The notes under the pieces were generated by a model, which saw only the letters and a list, made by a program, of their open reading frames with translations, did not search any database and had not been told where the DNA came from. From Diogma glabrata (taxonomy: Eukaryota > Arthropoda > Insecta > Diptera > Cylindrotomidae), in NCBI GenBank assembly GCA_963693315.1, contig OY856186.1, positions 298,722,452 to 298,786,451 on the forward strand: a stretch of DNA of 64,000 nucleotides. The letters run 5' to 3'. Both the position numbers and the translations under genes were made by a program. This document shows, in pieces, positions 42,285 through 54,058 of the stretch. The first letter of the stretch is position 1, and the number at the start of each line of letters is the position of its first letter.

Positions 42285-42887
42285 TTAAGACGTAGGTCCC
42301 ACAACAACATGCGTCTTGAGGTATAGGTGGACGCTTTTTTTAAATCTTTGTGGATTGAAAGCACTCGAGACTATTGATTCGGGCAAAGCATTCCATGTGT
42401 ACGATGTACGCACAAAGAAATCTCTTTGCATTCTATTACTATGACAGTGAGTAATCTCGACAGTTCGACCGCCCGCACACACCGATTGACGAGTAAAACG
42501 GGGAAAAACATATGTCTGAGGCATTATGGACCTGATTTCATCCGAGCACTGCTGGTGACGATATTTATAAAAAACAACGAGATCAGCAACAGTGCGACGA
42601 TGTTGCAGGGAATCAAGACCTAATGTTAAATCTCGATCACCAACATTTCGTATAGCTCGCTTTTGAACAGAGTCCAAAAGAGCCAGGATAGTAACAGATG
42701 CAGCGCCCCAAACTTGACAACAATACTCCATACAGGGACGAATATAGGACTTATAAATGTGGAGTAATTGATGCGGAGTAAAATATTTTTTACATCTATT
42801 GAGGAGGCCGAGTTTTCTTGACGCGCTCTTTGCCATGGCCATTATATGATCGTTCCAGAGTAAGTCATTGGATATTGTGACTCCCAA
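42285..42887 (-). pseudogene. LINE ORF2 C-terminal region
   Basis: 200-residue frame following the RT domain: GVTISNDLLWNDHI, then SYIRPCMEYCCQVWGAAS, LLDSVQKRAIR and, near the end, RDFFVRTSYTWNALPESIV and FKKSVHLYL. This is the usual C-terminal 'thumb and tail' of jockey-related ORF2 proteins. It overlaps the RT frame by 46 bases in another phase, which marks a frameshift. 3' copies of the same tail occur at 52190-52250 and 41220. Confidence 0.8.
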
Positions 42888-44410
42888 TAAACGAATGCTT
42901 TCACATTCGGGTATTGGTCGTCACACATATTAATTGAAATATCGTTGGGAAACTCGGTCTTTGATCTGGAAACAATCAATAGCTGTGTTTTGGTGGAATT
43001 AAAATTGACCAAATTTTTGTCACCCCAATCGGCGACTTTTTTTAGGTCCTCGTTTACATTTATGGCAGCGTCTCTCCGGACGGGATTTATTCGTTCATGC
43101 ATTTTACCCTTTGAAGATAGGGGGACGAATGACTTGTGCAGTGTACTATCATCTGCAAAACTATTTATTGGGTTACTGGTGATTTGCAACAGTTCGTTGA
43201 TATAAATTAAAAATAAAGTGGGAGATAAAACTGAGCCTTGGGGTACACCAGCGTTAATTAATTTGGACTCAGAAGAAAAGCCATCTATAGATACCGAGAT
43301 GTATCGGTTAGACAGAAAATTTTGAATCAACTTCACGACTGCGGGATGAAAACCGTACGCAACGAGCTTGTTGATCAAGTTGGCATGCCAAATTCGATCA
43401 AATGCTTTTGAGATGTCTAATGCGATTACGTACGTTTCACCACCTTTCTCAAGTATGCTATTCCAAATATGTGCCACATAGTTCAATAGATCGGTTGTTG
43501 ATCTTTTGTTTCTAAAACCGTATTGGCTGTCAGATATCAAATGGTTGTCTTCTAAAAATTTGGATATGTGTGAATTAATATAGTGCTCGTATATTTTAGA
43601 CATGACTGGGAGTAAGGCTATTGGTCTATAATTTGAAATATCACATTTCGTTCCTTTTTTTGGGACAGGCTGGACATTGGCCAACTTCCAGCAGGATGGA
43701 TAAATACCAGATTTATAGGATTTATAAAATATTTTGGTGAGGGTTGGTGCAAGTTCTTTTGAAAATGTTTTTAGAATGACAGGAGGAATGTTGTCCAGAC
43801 CAGAAGCTTTGTTGTTTAACCCCCTTAAAAGTTTTTCGACAATTTTGGGTATGAAATGTAATTGTTTCATATTAACTCCTGAAGACTGGATTTGGGGTAT
43901 TTCTTTGGGAGTTTCTAAAACTGTTGAATTTGAAGCAAAGCGTTCCGCGAACAATGTAGCTTTCCTTGCAGGGTCAGTAATGATTGAGTCACCATCAATG
44001 ATAGGAGGGATAGAAGATTTAGTACCACAATTTAAAGAATTAATGGCACTGTAAAAACTTTTGTCAGAAATTGACATACTCGAAAGTTTTGCCGCTTTCG
44101 CTCTGTCAATCTCTGCTTTTTCGTTTTCGATTATCTGGTTTGATATTTTATTAGCCTTTAAATATTGGGATCGATTAACAGAGTTCTTTTTGTGAATCCA
44201 AATATTAAATAATCTACGTTTGTTTCTAAGAGCCAATTTGGCTGCTTTCGAAAACAAATATTTTTGTTGGGGTTTCATTAATGAAAAGGGAACGAATTTG
44301 TTAATACCGAATTGAATGGTTTCAGTAAAGTTTTGAGCAGAAACATTTACATCGTCAGTATAAAAACAATGACGATCAAAAGGGAACCTTGAAAAAAACT
44401 TCGGGACCAT
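42842..44410 (-). pseudogene. LINE reverse transcriptase
   Basis: 522-residue frame containing a full RT: SNYRPIALLPVMSKIYE, SQYGFRNKRSTTDLL, VIALDISKAFDRIWH, INAGVPQGSVLSPTLFLIYI and the catalytic NSFADDSTLH. The two Asp of F-A-D-D and the Asp of LDISKAFD are present, so the active site itself is preserved. The region before it (KKGTKCDISNY) is typical of LINE RT. Its N-terminal 35 bases overlap the endonuclease frame in a different phase, and its C-terminus is also shifted, so as read the protein is cut at both ends. Confidence 0.85.
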
Positions 44411-45185
44411 TGGTGTCCATTTTTGAAAAGTGAAATATTTTACGGGATTTGGGAACTCTAGTTTGTAGCAAGTCAGTTTTGATAACTGATGTGATTAGAT
44501 AATGGTCAGAATTTCCAATACTACCCTTATCGACATTGACACTCGTAATATCTGGCATAGATGTGAGATAAAGGTCTAAGAGAAAACTTTTATCACCGCC
44601 ATTACGAGGAGTGAAAGTTGGGTTTTTTACAATCTGCGTCAGGTCGTGCGATGCAGCAAATATTTCTGCCTGCCTTCCATTGTTGTCGTCGGTCATTTTG
44701 GAAAATTCCAACCACGATTTGTTGTGGACGTTGAAGTCACCGGTAACGATAACCTCACAACTTTGAAATTGTGCTCTAATTTCGTCGACAACATTAGTCA
44801 AGTCATTAAAAAAATTGGGATTATGTTTGTTTGGGGACCGGTATAGAGCTATTGTGAAAAAAAAAATTTCAGGTAGACAAACCTTTAATACTACTGTACT
44901 GTAGCCATCACCATGTACTTCATAATTTGGAAAGCGTTTATATGCAACACTCTCATGAATGTATGCGCATACACCTTGATGGAGTTTAAAAGCTGATTCA
45001 AGCCTATATTTGGGATTTAGTGTTACGTCATAGGGATAGTTTTCAGAAACTTGTGTTTCTGTAAGAAAAAGAATATGCGGTTGGTCGTGCTCGAGATGAT
45101 GTTGCACGGCGTCCCGGTTGGAATTCAATCCACAAATATTTTGGATGTGTATTTTAAAAAGTTTTTTATCAAATGTGATAGTCAT
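44376..45185 (-). pseudogene. LINE apurinic-like endonuclease
   Basis: 269-residue frame with the APE-type endonuclease order: HIQNICGLNSN (the 'N.R.L' strand), ILFLTETQVSENY (catalytic Glu), VIVTGDFNVHNKSW (G-D-F-N), LDLYLTS and the final GNSDHYLITSVI (S-D-H). All signature residues are visible. It nicks target DNA to prime reverse transcription. The ATG at 45185 follows an A-rich leader. The frame ends in the RT linker because of a frameshift within 44376-44410. Confidence 0.85.
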
Positions 45186-45369
45186 TTGATCTAAATATAA
45201 TTTTTTTTAAAAATGGGTAACTAAACAATAAATCCTATCATATAATAAAATATGACATAGGCCAATATTTCATGATAGGATGTAAGAAATAATAAACAGG
45301 TGAAAACAAAGTTTTTAAAAAATTTGAAAGGTTACTAAAATATTTATCCATATTGTTCCCACGAGTTTA

Positions 45370-45700
45370 GACGCAATAAAGGTCACCAACAGGCCTTCGT
45401 CTATACCTGTTAGAAGTCTATATACAACTGGGGGCGACAGGTGCCCAGAGGATGGTACTTTTGTGGTTTGACCCTGCAAGAGTCCTCTCTAGTGTGTACC
45501 CACCAGGGGTGCTAATAAGGGAGCACCTTCCCGCGACCCGGGCGGCTAAGCCAAGGTCCCCGTTCCCGCTAGACATGACAACAGGTTTACGGTTTGCAAT
45601 AGCAGGCTAGAGCCCACTATAGCTCAGGTACCTCGGGTTCGCCAAGTCCCGTATCACGGTCTAATCAGACCAGTGATCCCTGAGGATCACACTGCACGTA
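45370..45700. other. Less AT-rich block 5' of the LINE
   Basis: Contains GCGACCCGGGCGGCTAAGCC, GGGTACACACTAGAG (reverse) and CAGGTACCTCGGGTTCGCC. The composition is like LINE 5' UTR/ORF1 DNA and differs sharply from the intron around it. No open frame is convincing on either strand. Could be the decayed 5' part of the adjacent element or a separate rDNA-like or LINE scrap. Confidence 0.4.
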
Positions 45701-46124
45701 CACATTCAAATTCTATTTCAAAATTATTACACATGATGTGTCGTATAATAAATAATTCCTAATTTTAACCCTCATTGAGCTAACATTCACTTTTTGTATG
45801 TTTGGTACTTTAGTATACCTTATCCAGTACTGGTTAGTTTTTAATCTTACGGGAAGTTCTTGGCGTGGCCCCCATGGCAGGGATGGCAGCGATTTCTCCT
45901 AACCGGTTTTATCCACTGGTTTTTATCCGGGTGGCTAATTCATTTTATCCTGGATTTTAGCCGGATAAAATTAATTCATACAATTTTATTATCAAAAAGA
46001 TGAAAGAAATGTTTTTTTTATTATTGTGATTTCTCAGGAAGTGATTATGACAAACAGATACATTTTATAATTGATCTCAAATATACTAAATTGTTATGCA
46101 ATTAAAAAGATAGATAATCTAGAC

Positions 46125-47749
46125 CAGTGATCGCAAATACGTAGCACGCGTGTCAGACTTGGCACGTTTGAAAATTTGTCTGGCACGGCAAACATTCTTC
46201 TGGCATGGCAAACATTCTGAAATTGTGTCCGAAATTGTCTTTCAATTCGCGTTTTAGGAATCATAATAAAGAAAAGATTTTTTCAGATATTTTGTAATAA
46301 GTTAAATATTACTGTTAGTCCAGTAAAAGAGGTAAAAATAGTAGGGAACCTCTGAATTCTTTGAATCAGTATCGATTTGCCTGAAATGCCTGAATCGATT
46401 TGCCTGAAAATTTGAAATTAAGCTCAACACACCCTCCATTTCAAAATCTACCCTTAGTGCTTTTATTTTTAGGTGCAAAAACTACCCCTTATTGTCAAAA
46501 CTTATTAAGCTATAAATTAAATCTTAACAGATCTAAATAAAGATCATATCTCAACCCTTAAAAACCACCCAATATTATGATTACATTAAAAAAAGTTATT
46601 ACGGGCGACAAATTTCTTTTCTTTTTTTAATTTAACTACATTAAATTTGAATGTTTTTTCATTAATATTTAGAACATGGTATCCTCATGAGAACTATAAT
46701 GACTGTCAATCTCCTCCTTTTCTTGATCTAAAATCGGAGCACTATTATGACAGATTTTGCTGGAGCATCCACTACAAGTTGCGTTGCAAAAAAGTCCAAC
46801 TTTTCGACAGCTACAAAATGCACCACATCCTTTTTTGCAATTACAGAAAATCATTTTTAAAAGGTTTTAATATCTCATAAGAATACATAAGCATTTTTTG
46901 CATTCTGATGGACTGCAAGGATAATTCTTATGAGGAAAACTTTTGTGAACGATGGTTTATTTCTAACACCATATTTTGTTCATAATAACTATCAAATACA
47001 ACAATAATATTATTACCGAAATTTCTTTTTAAATAAAAGAGGTATTCTCGGAAAAAAACTGCTGTAAATGTGCCATTTAATTTTATACAAAAGAATATTT
47101 CAAAAAAGGTTTATGAACATGAAACGCAATCAAATAAAATTACTAAATATATACTAAATCTTCGAATAATATTACCGCCGCAAGTTTTAAAGTAGCAAGA
47201 GATATTGCCAAACATGGCAAAGCATTTACGGATTTATTAAATCAACTCTTTTAAGTTGGGGTGGAACACTTTTCAAAAATTTTAAAAGCAAATATAAAAT
47301 TCTCACCCGTAGCCAAAGTATGCAGTTAAGTGCAAATACCGTAAGAGATTATAAATATTTTATAAAAATACGTGAAAAAATTTCTAAACAGTTAAAATCT
47401 GGTCTTCATGCGGTTGAAGTCTTTGCATTGGCAGTTGATGAGAGGACAGATATTAACTGCGATTCCAGACTGGAATTTCTTTGCGTTGTGCTACAGTTGG
47501 GAAAATACGGCAAATTTCTAAAACTAGAAACTTTGCAAGAAAAAATTTTTATTTACACATTTTACGTCCGTGAAATTGTCTCCCTTGACGCTAACGCGTC
47601 TCGTGAATAAAAGTGTCACTCACGATAAAGCAACGTTTTCATCTCTTGTAGCCAAATGTACTTTTTCATAATTGGATTGGCAGGCGAAAATAGCGATTAT
47701 TAGAAAAAAAATTGTTTCGGCACGCCAATAAAATTCAGTGCGAACCCTG
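46125..47749. mobile_element. Inner hAT element, 1.6 kb
   Basis: Ends CAGTGATCGCAAATACG and (reverse) CAGGGTTCGCACTGAATTT, flanked by ATCTAGAC / ATCTATAC (46117-46124 and 47750-47757), an 8-bp duplication with one mismatch. The copy at 26.75-26.78 kb shows the outer family uninterrupted at this point. It carries a decayed hAT transposase fragment, so it is a deleted derivative of an autonomous element. Confidence 0.85.
47160..47610 (+). pseudogene. hAT transposase fragment
   Basis: The region translates, with breaks, to ARDIAKHGKAFTDLLNQ, then LSANTVRDYKYFIKIREKIS and FALAVDERTDINCDS. 'AKHGKPF' and 'LS..TV......I...I...L......FSLAVDESTDI' are the central blocks of the ZBED5/GTF2I-repeat type hAT transposases. 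The N-terminal BED finger and the C-terminal dimerisation region are absent, and a stop lies between the first two blocks. The 96-codon open part is 47320-47610. Not functional. Confidence 0.7.
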
Positions 47750-48534
47750 ATCTATACTCTAGAGAAAGATCTAATTTATTAGAGGATAAAAAACTATATG
47801 AATAAATGGTGCTGTGTGCTTTTCGAATTTGACAAAAAAAATCTTTTTTTATACAAAAACAAATTAACCGGCTTTTTTAATATTATCCGTATAAAACCGG
47901 ATTTTATCCAGCTGGAGAGGTCAAAATGAAAAAAGCCGGCTTTTTAACCATCCCTGCCCTATGGTCACACCCCCATCCCACTAGTTTTTTTTTTTTTTTG
48001 GCTGGCCACATCCAGAAAAGTTGAAAGAACGTCATCAACTTTAGCTAAAACTATTTGCCAGAACTTATACGCAAAAAACATGTGCCGTAATTAGCTCCAT
48101 TTTCTTCCTTCGCGTGTAGAACTACCCATTTACTCTTTGGCACAGTTCGCATATTTTTTGGTTTTCATTAAAAAATCGATTTATTTGATTTGTATCTGAT
48201 TTAATATCGTTTTTTTTCTTTTTATTCTTTTAAAAAAAAGAAAACAATTATAATTCTTTATAATAAAAGTCAAACTTATTTTATTAATCCATAATTAAAA
48301 TCAAAGGATAACATAACGAAGCTGGTCAAATGGCAGTTAAAACTTGTTATATTGTTGCATCGTAGACCTCACTGAGGTTTATCGGTATAAAGAATTTTCT
48401 CAATCAAATTCAGTCATAGTTTACGACTTCTCTCATAATTGTAGTGGAAAAGGGGCCTTTGCTTTAGAATTCGCTAAAATTTTAAGAAATAAAATAGGGA
48501 ACTCTTTCAATGAAATTTATAAACATTGTTATGG

Positions 48535-48720
48535 GGTTCCGTACTTTGAAAAAGTGAAAACGTAACCCTATTGGTGAGACTTCAATGTCGGTCCGAATTT
48601 CTACATAATCGATTGCCTCACCTAATATAAGTGCTATCAACTTGAAATTTTCTACAGTTATAAAATGTTAGGTCAACGCCTGCTGAAAACAAAAAGTTGC
48701 AAATATGCATTTGGTTTTAT
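48535..48720. repeat. GGGTTCCGTACTTTG repeat, copy 2
   Basis: Direct relative of 17675-17895: GGGGTTCCGTACTTTGAAAA, GGTCCGAATTTCTACATAAT, AGTGCTATCAACTTGAAATT, TACAGTTATAAAATG. Preceded by AT-rich sequence (48010-48535) in which I see no feature. Confidence 0.7.
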
Positions 48721-49064
48721 CTGTATTTTATAGCATAGATAAAGAGATAGTAAAAACTTCAATCATTACAAAAGAAAAAATTTTAAATGATTCACGGATA
48801 TAGGATATGTTATAAAGAGTGAATGAAAACTAGCGGTCGACTCATAACATTTAAAAATGTTATTTGGAGGGGGTTGAGGGTAAAAAATTTGAAAAAAAAT
48901 TATATCTGACCTTAACGAACATATGAAATGTGATTTTTTTCTATTCCAAAAGAATTTTTGTTGTTATTTTGGAAAGGACAGATTTCGGCTTATTCCCAAA
49001 AATGAAAATTGAAAATATTTTCATGTATAAAAAAAAGTAAATCGTCTCCGCAATTTCTTTTTAA

Positions 49065-49200
49065 TTACTTCGGTCTGAAAGACCTAAGTATGTATTACAA
49101 TCTCGAACTAAAAGTAAAACTCTTACCCCATTGTTTTGGAATTTCTTATTTTAGAAGACTGAATGTCGTTTTTTCCAAAATAAATAAGACACGTTTTCTG
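49065..49200. repeat. GGTCTGAAAGACC repeat fragment
   Basis: TTACTTCGGTCTGAAAGACC followed by AAGTATGTATTACAATCTCG, as at 39340-39395. After it two loosely repeated blocks start at about 49215 and 49345 (AGTTGGGTTGRCAAATATYA). Non-coding. Confidence 0.55.
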
Positions 49201-50890
49201 GGCTAATTCTAACAGTTGGGTTGACAAATATCAGGTTGGTTCATATTAAATATCGTTTTTTTTTATAAAAAATGTAATTATCGAAAAGGAGCATTTAGAG
49301 TAACAGGAGATATCTTCTAAAAATGTGTGTGTACTAATAGGAATAGTTGGGTTGGCAAATATTAGGTATGTAATATCATTTGAAATATCGTTTTTTACAA
49401 GAGTTTTAGTTATCAAAAAAGTTTGAAAAGTTTAAATTGTCGAATGCTAAATGGAGAGATTTTTAAGCAGTTTGCGTTAAATACGTAATTTACGGTCCAT
49501 TTTTAAATTAAGTTTTTTTGTACAAACTAATCGAAAGACTAGGTTCTCGGCATCATAATTGTGAAAAAGAATCATGCAGAAAGTCGGGAGTCAAAAGTTA
49601 TGGCACCCAACTTTCAATTGTACCGTGGTCCCCCATTTTAGTTTTTTTATAATTTTGTATAATAAATTATCAAATAATGAAGTTTGAGCAACTCGCTTTA
49701 AACATGAATTATTTATTACATATTCCCCTATTCAATTAAGCTGCGTAACTTACACAAAATGCTTATTATATATTTTTTGTTTCCGCACAACAAGATGCAG
49801 CCATTTACGGAGTATTCAGTAGTTTTGTTGTGGATAACGTAGGTATTGGAAATTAAAAGTTTGACTGGCCTTAACTTTTGACCCCTGACTGACCCCTGAT
49901 TTTTTGGATGTGAGGTGAGTAGAAGTGTAGAAGGGTGCTATCATTGATCGTAGGGCTGCACGGTCGTAGTAGCGAGTTAAATAAAATTAATATAATCCTT
50001 TGCATCCGCAAATTGAAAATTTAGAACGACATTTTGGGATTTTATAAGTGGAAGAAAATGAACTCTAGAAAACCATTTACTAACAAAATTTTTTTAAAAT
50101 TTATTATGTTTAGAACACAATCTTTCAATTAACTTAAAAAAAAATTAATTTATTAACTAACCGCAAAGTATAAATTTTCCCAATTCTGGATATCTTAGAG
50201 CTTAAGACCTTAAGCGGATAAGACCTACCGCTTCATATTTATTTAGTTTTGAACTAGGTTGATTATATCTTTATAATTTTATGGCGGTGATAATCATGAC
50301 ACTTTCATTATTACAAACCGACTAGATGCAAAACAGACGAAATACTCCCTGATTTATCATACAAAGATTTTACAAAATGGCGATATGCACTGCCAACAAA
50401 TTGACGATATGCACTGAACAATCAACGCAAATAATATTATTTTCACTTAATATGCTCAAAATTTTTATCGTTTGTTATTCTGACACGCAAACAGCCTCGT
50501 TTGACTTGGCCATATATTATCGTTTGATTTTCAACCTACTCGAGAACGCTTCTTCAATCAATGGTTCTTTCAATGGTTTTGAAATTTTAAAATTCTTTTA
50601 CGTTCTATTTGAAAAGTAGTTGTTAGCGTTTAAACTGTCTTATAATTAAGCAGTTCGAGATGAAAGAAAAAACTAGTCCGAACCTATAAGCTTATACTTA
50701 TCAACACACACACACGTACACCTAAATAACATTTATTTCACGTTGTTTGAATGGAGTTAACATTCATTGCCAAAAGATGGTTACCTCTTATCAATTTTTT
50801 ATATTAGATTTGATTTTTATCAATGTACATAAATATATTTTTGATTAGATATAATTTATTAATTTATAATTTTTTCTATAATCATTACAG

Positions 50891-50971
50891 TATTCAATTT
50901 GGAACATTTTATGGATAGGATGGAATATATTTTTAATATGCTTTTATTTAAATATTGGAATTTTAGATAGG
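50891..50971 (+). CDS. NKAIN: NKAIN exon, third membrane span
   Basis: 27 codons between ...TCATTACAG and GTAAGTG, phase 0 at both ends. Encodes YSIWNILWIGWNIFLICF then YLNIGILDR, the third membrane span of NKAIN; the 'W..LW..WN.F.ICFYL..G' pattern is shared with fly and vertebrate members. Its small size explains why it has no long open frame of its own. It lies 21 kb after the preceding exon and 1.7 kb before the next. Confidence 0.92.
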
Positions 50972-51239
50972 GTAAGTGTTAAGTTATTTTGATTCATAAA
51001 TAAATATCACACTTTCGTTGTTTTTATTATAAAACAGATAAATGGTAATATGCGGGTATGATCGTGGTGCATAATCATATAAAATAACTTAATTGATTTC
51101 TATATCATTGAGATTTGAGTTATTAAAAAATTGTTAATTTTATATCTTATGCATATATTTTTCATATGAAATTATCTTGAACATTTTATGAACGTGATGT
51201 ATACAAGGAGGTTAATTGTTTAGTTAATTTAAAGCTAGT

Positions 51240-52310
51240 CAAGTTTTCCAATAAAATGTGTGTTTTAATACAGATTAAAATATGTGTTACAACAACTCTT
51301 TCTTATCTATATGACTAACTTGTTAGTTTTAACAATTCATTCCATACATGTTTTTGTTGAAGATATGTCGCTTCATACGTGTCATGAAATGCGAAAAACC
51401 CTCAGTAATCGTCAGACAGTGTTGAATTTAATGCAAATAAAACCGGTTTGTCTCTTTACAAGAACATCAACACAACAGCTGTTTCCTATAAAGTTTGATG
51501 GCAAAAATCTTGAAGAGGAGCCTGTGAAACTTTTAGGAATTGAAATAGACAAAAATATGAAGTGTAGTTCTGATATTTTTAACCTAAGTAGTTGAAAACG
51601 CTGTTCAGGGTTTGGTGTAGCAAAGACGATATCTTATTTTTTTCAAAAACAGGCATCTGAATTGGTCTATAAGTTATTTATACAGTTTTCACGTGTAAAG
51701 TGGAGTTTACTTTGCTTGAATAAAATGTCTGGATGCTGCACACCGAAAAACTATTAAATTGATTGTCAACTCAACCCTTATTAATTTTACCTGATTCCGT
51801 GCAGCATAGAAGAAGGGTCATTGATTTGACAATTTTTACAAATGCATTATTAATGAACGAACTTCGAAATCAAATCAAAATTATATAAATATTGTCACCC
51901 GCAGTGCTCGGATGAAATCAGATCCGTCATGCCTCCAGTCATGCTGCCAAGATCACTCACAGTCTTAGTGACAGAATGCAGTGGACTTGATTGTCTGAAC
52001 AGCGTACAAATGGAATTGTTTGCTCGAATCAGTAATCACACGTAGCTTCAATCTTTTGTTTTATTAATTAGTTGGACATGTTTAGCACACTGAATATAAA
52101 ACATTCATTATTCAGACTCTTTAAATGTCTGAAGATACCATGTCGACTGAGTAACACTTATCCACAAAGTTTTAAAAAATTCGTCTATTTACAGCTTGGA
52201 TCGCATGTTGTTGAGGGACCTAGTTTTCAAAAAATACCTATGTGTTGTGACACATATTTTGTAGTTCATATTACACAACCTTTTTTACTAAAAGAAAGAA
52301 CCTGCAACTC
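51240..52310 (+). pseudogene. LINE relic in NKAIN intron, jockey-like
   Basis: + strand remnant related to the LINE at 42.2-45.3 kb. Near 51290-51385 it reads LFLIYMTNLLV and FVEDMSLHT (the FADD box reduced to F-V-E-D, so catalytically dead). Near 51540 it reads KLLGIEIDKNMK, and about 51890-52250 has the C-terminal tail and the 3' end motif GCATGTTGTTGAGGGACCTA followed by TGTGACACATATTTTGTAG. Multiple stops. It occupies most of the 1.7-kb intron. Confidence 0.7.
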
Positions 52311-52694
52311 TAATAAAAATGTTCTACAAATCCAGAATTGTTCCTTCGTGAAAAAAATAAACTCGCTACGGGTAACTAAATCATTTACTCTCTTGTCTCA
52401 AGCCACTCAAGACATTGATTAAACCGATGGGATTGTTTGGATCGTAATGATGGACCTATTTCCCAACTTAAAAATCAAATTTGTCTCCAAATAAATTTTA
52501 CTACTATATACTTACTGGAACAAATGTTAGTATTCGTCCCAACAGGTTACTATGTATCAACCCCCTCAGAAGAAGTTAGATGTCATAAAAGAGCACCTTT
52601 ACGAAGCAATACAATTTCGAAAAAGTTTCCCAATTACTTCCTTTGTACGAATAAATATTTCTTCAACATTTACTTTTATGTTTTTTGTTTGTAG

Positions 52695-52892
52695 GACAGT
52701 GATCTACTAAATTTAGGAACTGGTAGTGTATCATGGTTTGAAATTAACGGTTATGGCTGCAAACCATCATATCCAATAAACATAACTTCTGATTATCCGT
52801 TCCGTCCAGTTCGTCCAGAACGTGTAGATGACTGCTTACTAGATTATGAAATAATTGAAGTTATACATTCTGGTGTTCAGTGTTTTTTAGCT
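52695..52892 (+). CDS. NKAIN: NKAIN exon, extracellular loop and start of span 4
   Basis: 66 codons between TTTGTTTGTAG and GTAAGTA, phase 0. Begins DSDLLNLGTGSVSWFEINGY, contains GCKPSYPIN and RPERVDDCLLDYEI, then VIHSGVQCFLA leading into the last membrane span. The loop holds the conserved Cys pair (in GYGCKP and DDCLLDY) likely to be disulfide-bonded, and NIT, a possible N-glycosylation site. It matches the fly protein's 'GTGSVSWFE.NG.GC' region closely, which suggests an insect. Confidence 0.95.
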
Positions 52893-52962
52893 GTAAGTAT
52901 TATTTAATAAAATCAAACTTACTCTAATTTTCACATAATAATGTTAATTCGTTTTGTATTAG

Positions 52963-53026
52963 ATACTTGGAATTCTCGGCGCCATATGTATTAGTCGTAT
53001 ATTTATTGATGAAGATGATGATCAAT
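52963..53026 (+). CDS. NKAIN: NKAIN exon, end of span 4
   Basis: 64 bases between TTTTGTATTAG and GTAAGTT. Encodes ILGILGAICISRIFIDEDDD and one further residue, completing the fourth membrane span and the acidic EDD juxtamembrane motif typical of the family. Enters in phase 0 and leaves in phase 1. The 70-base intron before it is of normal insect size. The intron after it (53027-54058) has only AT-rich sequence. Confidence 0.93.
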
Positions 53027-54058
53027 GTAAGTTACGTTACTATTAAATTAATAAACAAAAGCATTTATAATATTTCAAGTAATTAAAATATTCAAGTAAA
53101 TATATGTTATCATATCTGCATGACGCTTATTCATGATTTAAAAGTAGTATTAGAGTAAAAATCTATTTGGTAATTTTTAGAGTAAACATATTATTTTCTT
53201 TAGTAACTAATATATAATATTAGCAATGGTTATATTTCTAAAAATTTTCTTTCCAAAATTAATAAATTATTATAGTATAAAACAATTTAATAAATTGTTA
53301 TTTTTAAAATCATTTTCTGCAAACATTTATTAATCGTTGGTCTTCATTTACTTCATAATACACATAATAAAATTATTTACAGTAAGTTGAAATTTGTTGT
53401 ACATATTGTACAAATTTATTTCGGTCGTGTATCAAGAAATTGTCGTAACTTCTCTGTCGTAAAGTTTGTATAAGTTAAATGAATTAAAATTCTAAATGAT
53501 AAATTTATTTTAAAAAATGTTTATATTTTGTGAAACGGGTCAATTAAATGAACATATATTTATTGTTTTTGTATTTTAATGTGGGATGTTTCTAGTTTAC
53601 CAAGGTTAATAATAAATTTTATGTACCAAATTTAAGATGTAATGATAAATAAAATTAAATTTTGATGAAAAATTAAATTTGTAAATCCTGAAGTTAACAC
53701 ACTCTCTATTGGTTTATTAAATAAATTTCTCAAGAGGAACAGATAACCAGAACCTTTTGAACAAATAGTAGATTTATCAAAACGGGTAGAAAAATATTAA
53801 TTAGTTTAATAAACCGATCAGAAACTCATACCTTATCCATTACGAAGTTTTGATAACCTTGCTTGATTTCATGAGACATACGTAATAAAATTTATTATTA
53901 TAATGCCTTGATAAAAGTATATGAAAAACTCATGTTAAACTTTTTCGTTTTTACACATAAGCCTCAAATTTACTGTAAAAAATTTTGTATTTCTCATAAA
54001 ACAATAAAATTTAAAAGAAAAAAATTATTTTACAAATATATTATAAACAAATTTCCAG

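Larger units (their letters stand above)
42201..45300 (-). mobile_element. Jockey-like non-LTR retrotransposon
   Basis: On the minus strand: leader, endonuclease frame (45185-44376), RT frame (44410-42842), C-terminal frame (42887-42285), a short 3' UTR and a long poly-A (T-run 42200-42224). An ORF1 is not evident. The less AT-rich stretch further 5' at 45370-45700 may belong to the element or its 5' UTR. Clade assignment (jockey/Crack/Daphne-like) is by general resemblance. Two frame changes inside the ORF2 region mean it is not intact. Confidence 0.8.
45878..47956. mobile_element. Outer hAT MITE, split by another hAT element
   Basis: Ends CAGGGATGGCAGCGATTTC and (reverse) CAGGGATGGTTAAAAAGCC, flanked by CCCCATGG / CCCTATGG (45870-45877, 47957-47964), an 8-bp duplication with one mismatch. 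It is the same family as 26557-27010, inverted. Without the internal insertion it is about 446 bp. The sequence at 17395-17455 shows the flanking DNA without it. Confidence 0.85.

Noticed and set aside
53908..54058. N-terminal extension of the last NKAIN open frame
   Set aside because: A perfect acceptor (TTTCCAG) at 54058 and phase match with the preceding donor show this part is intron.
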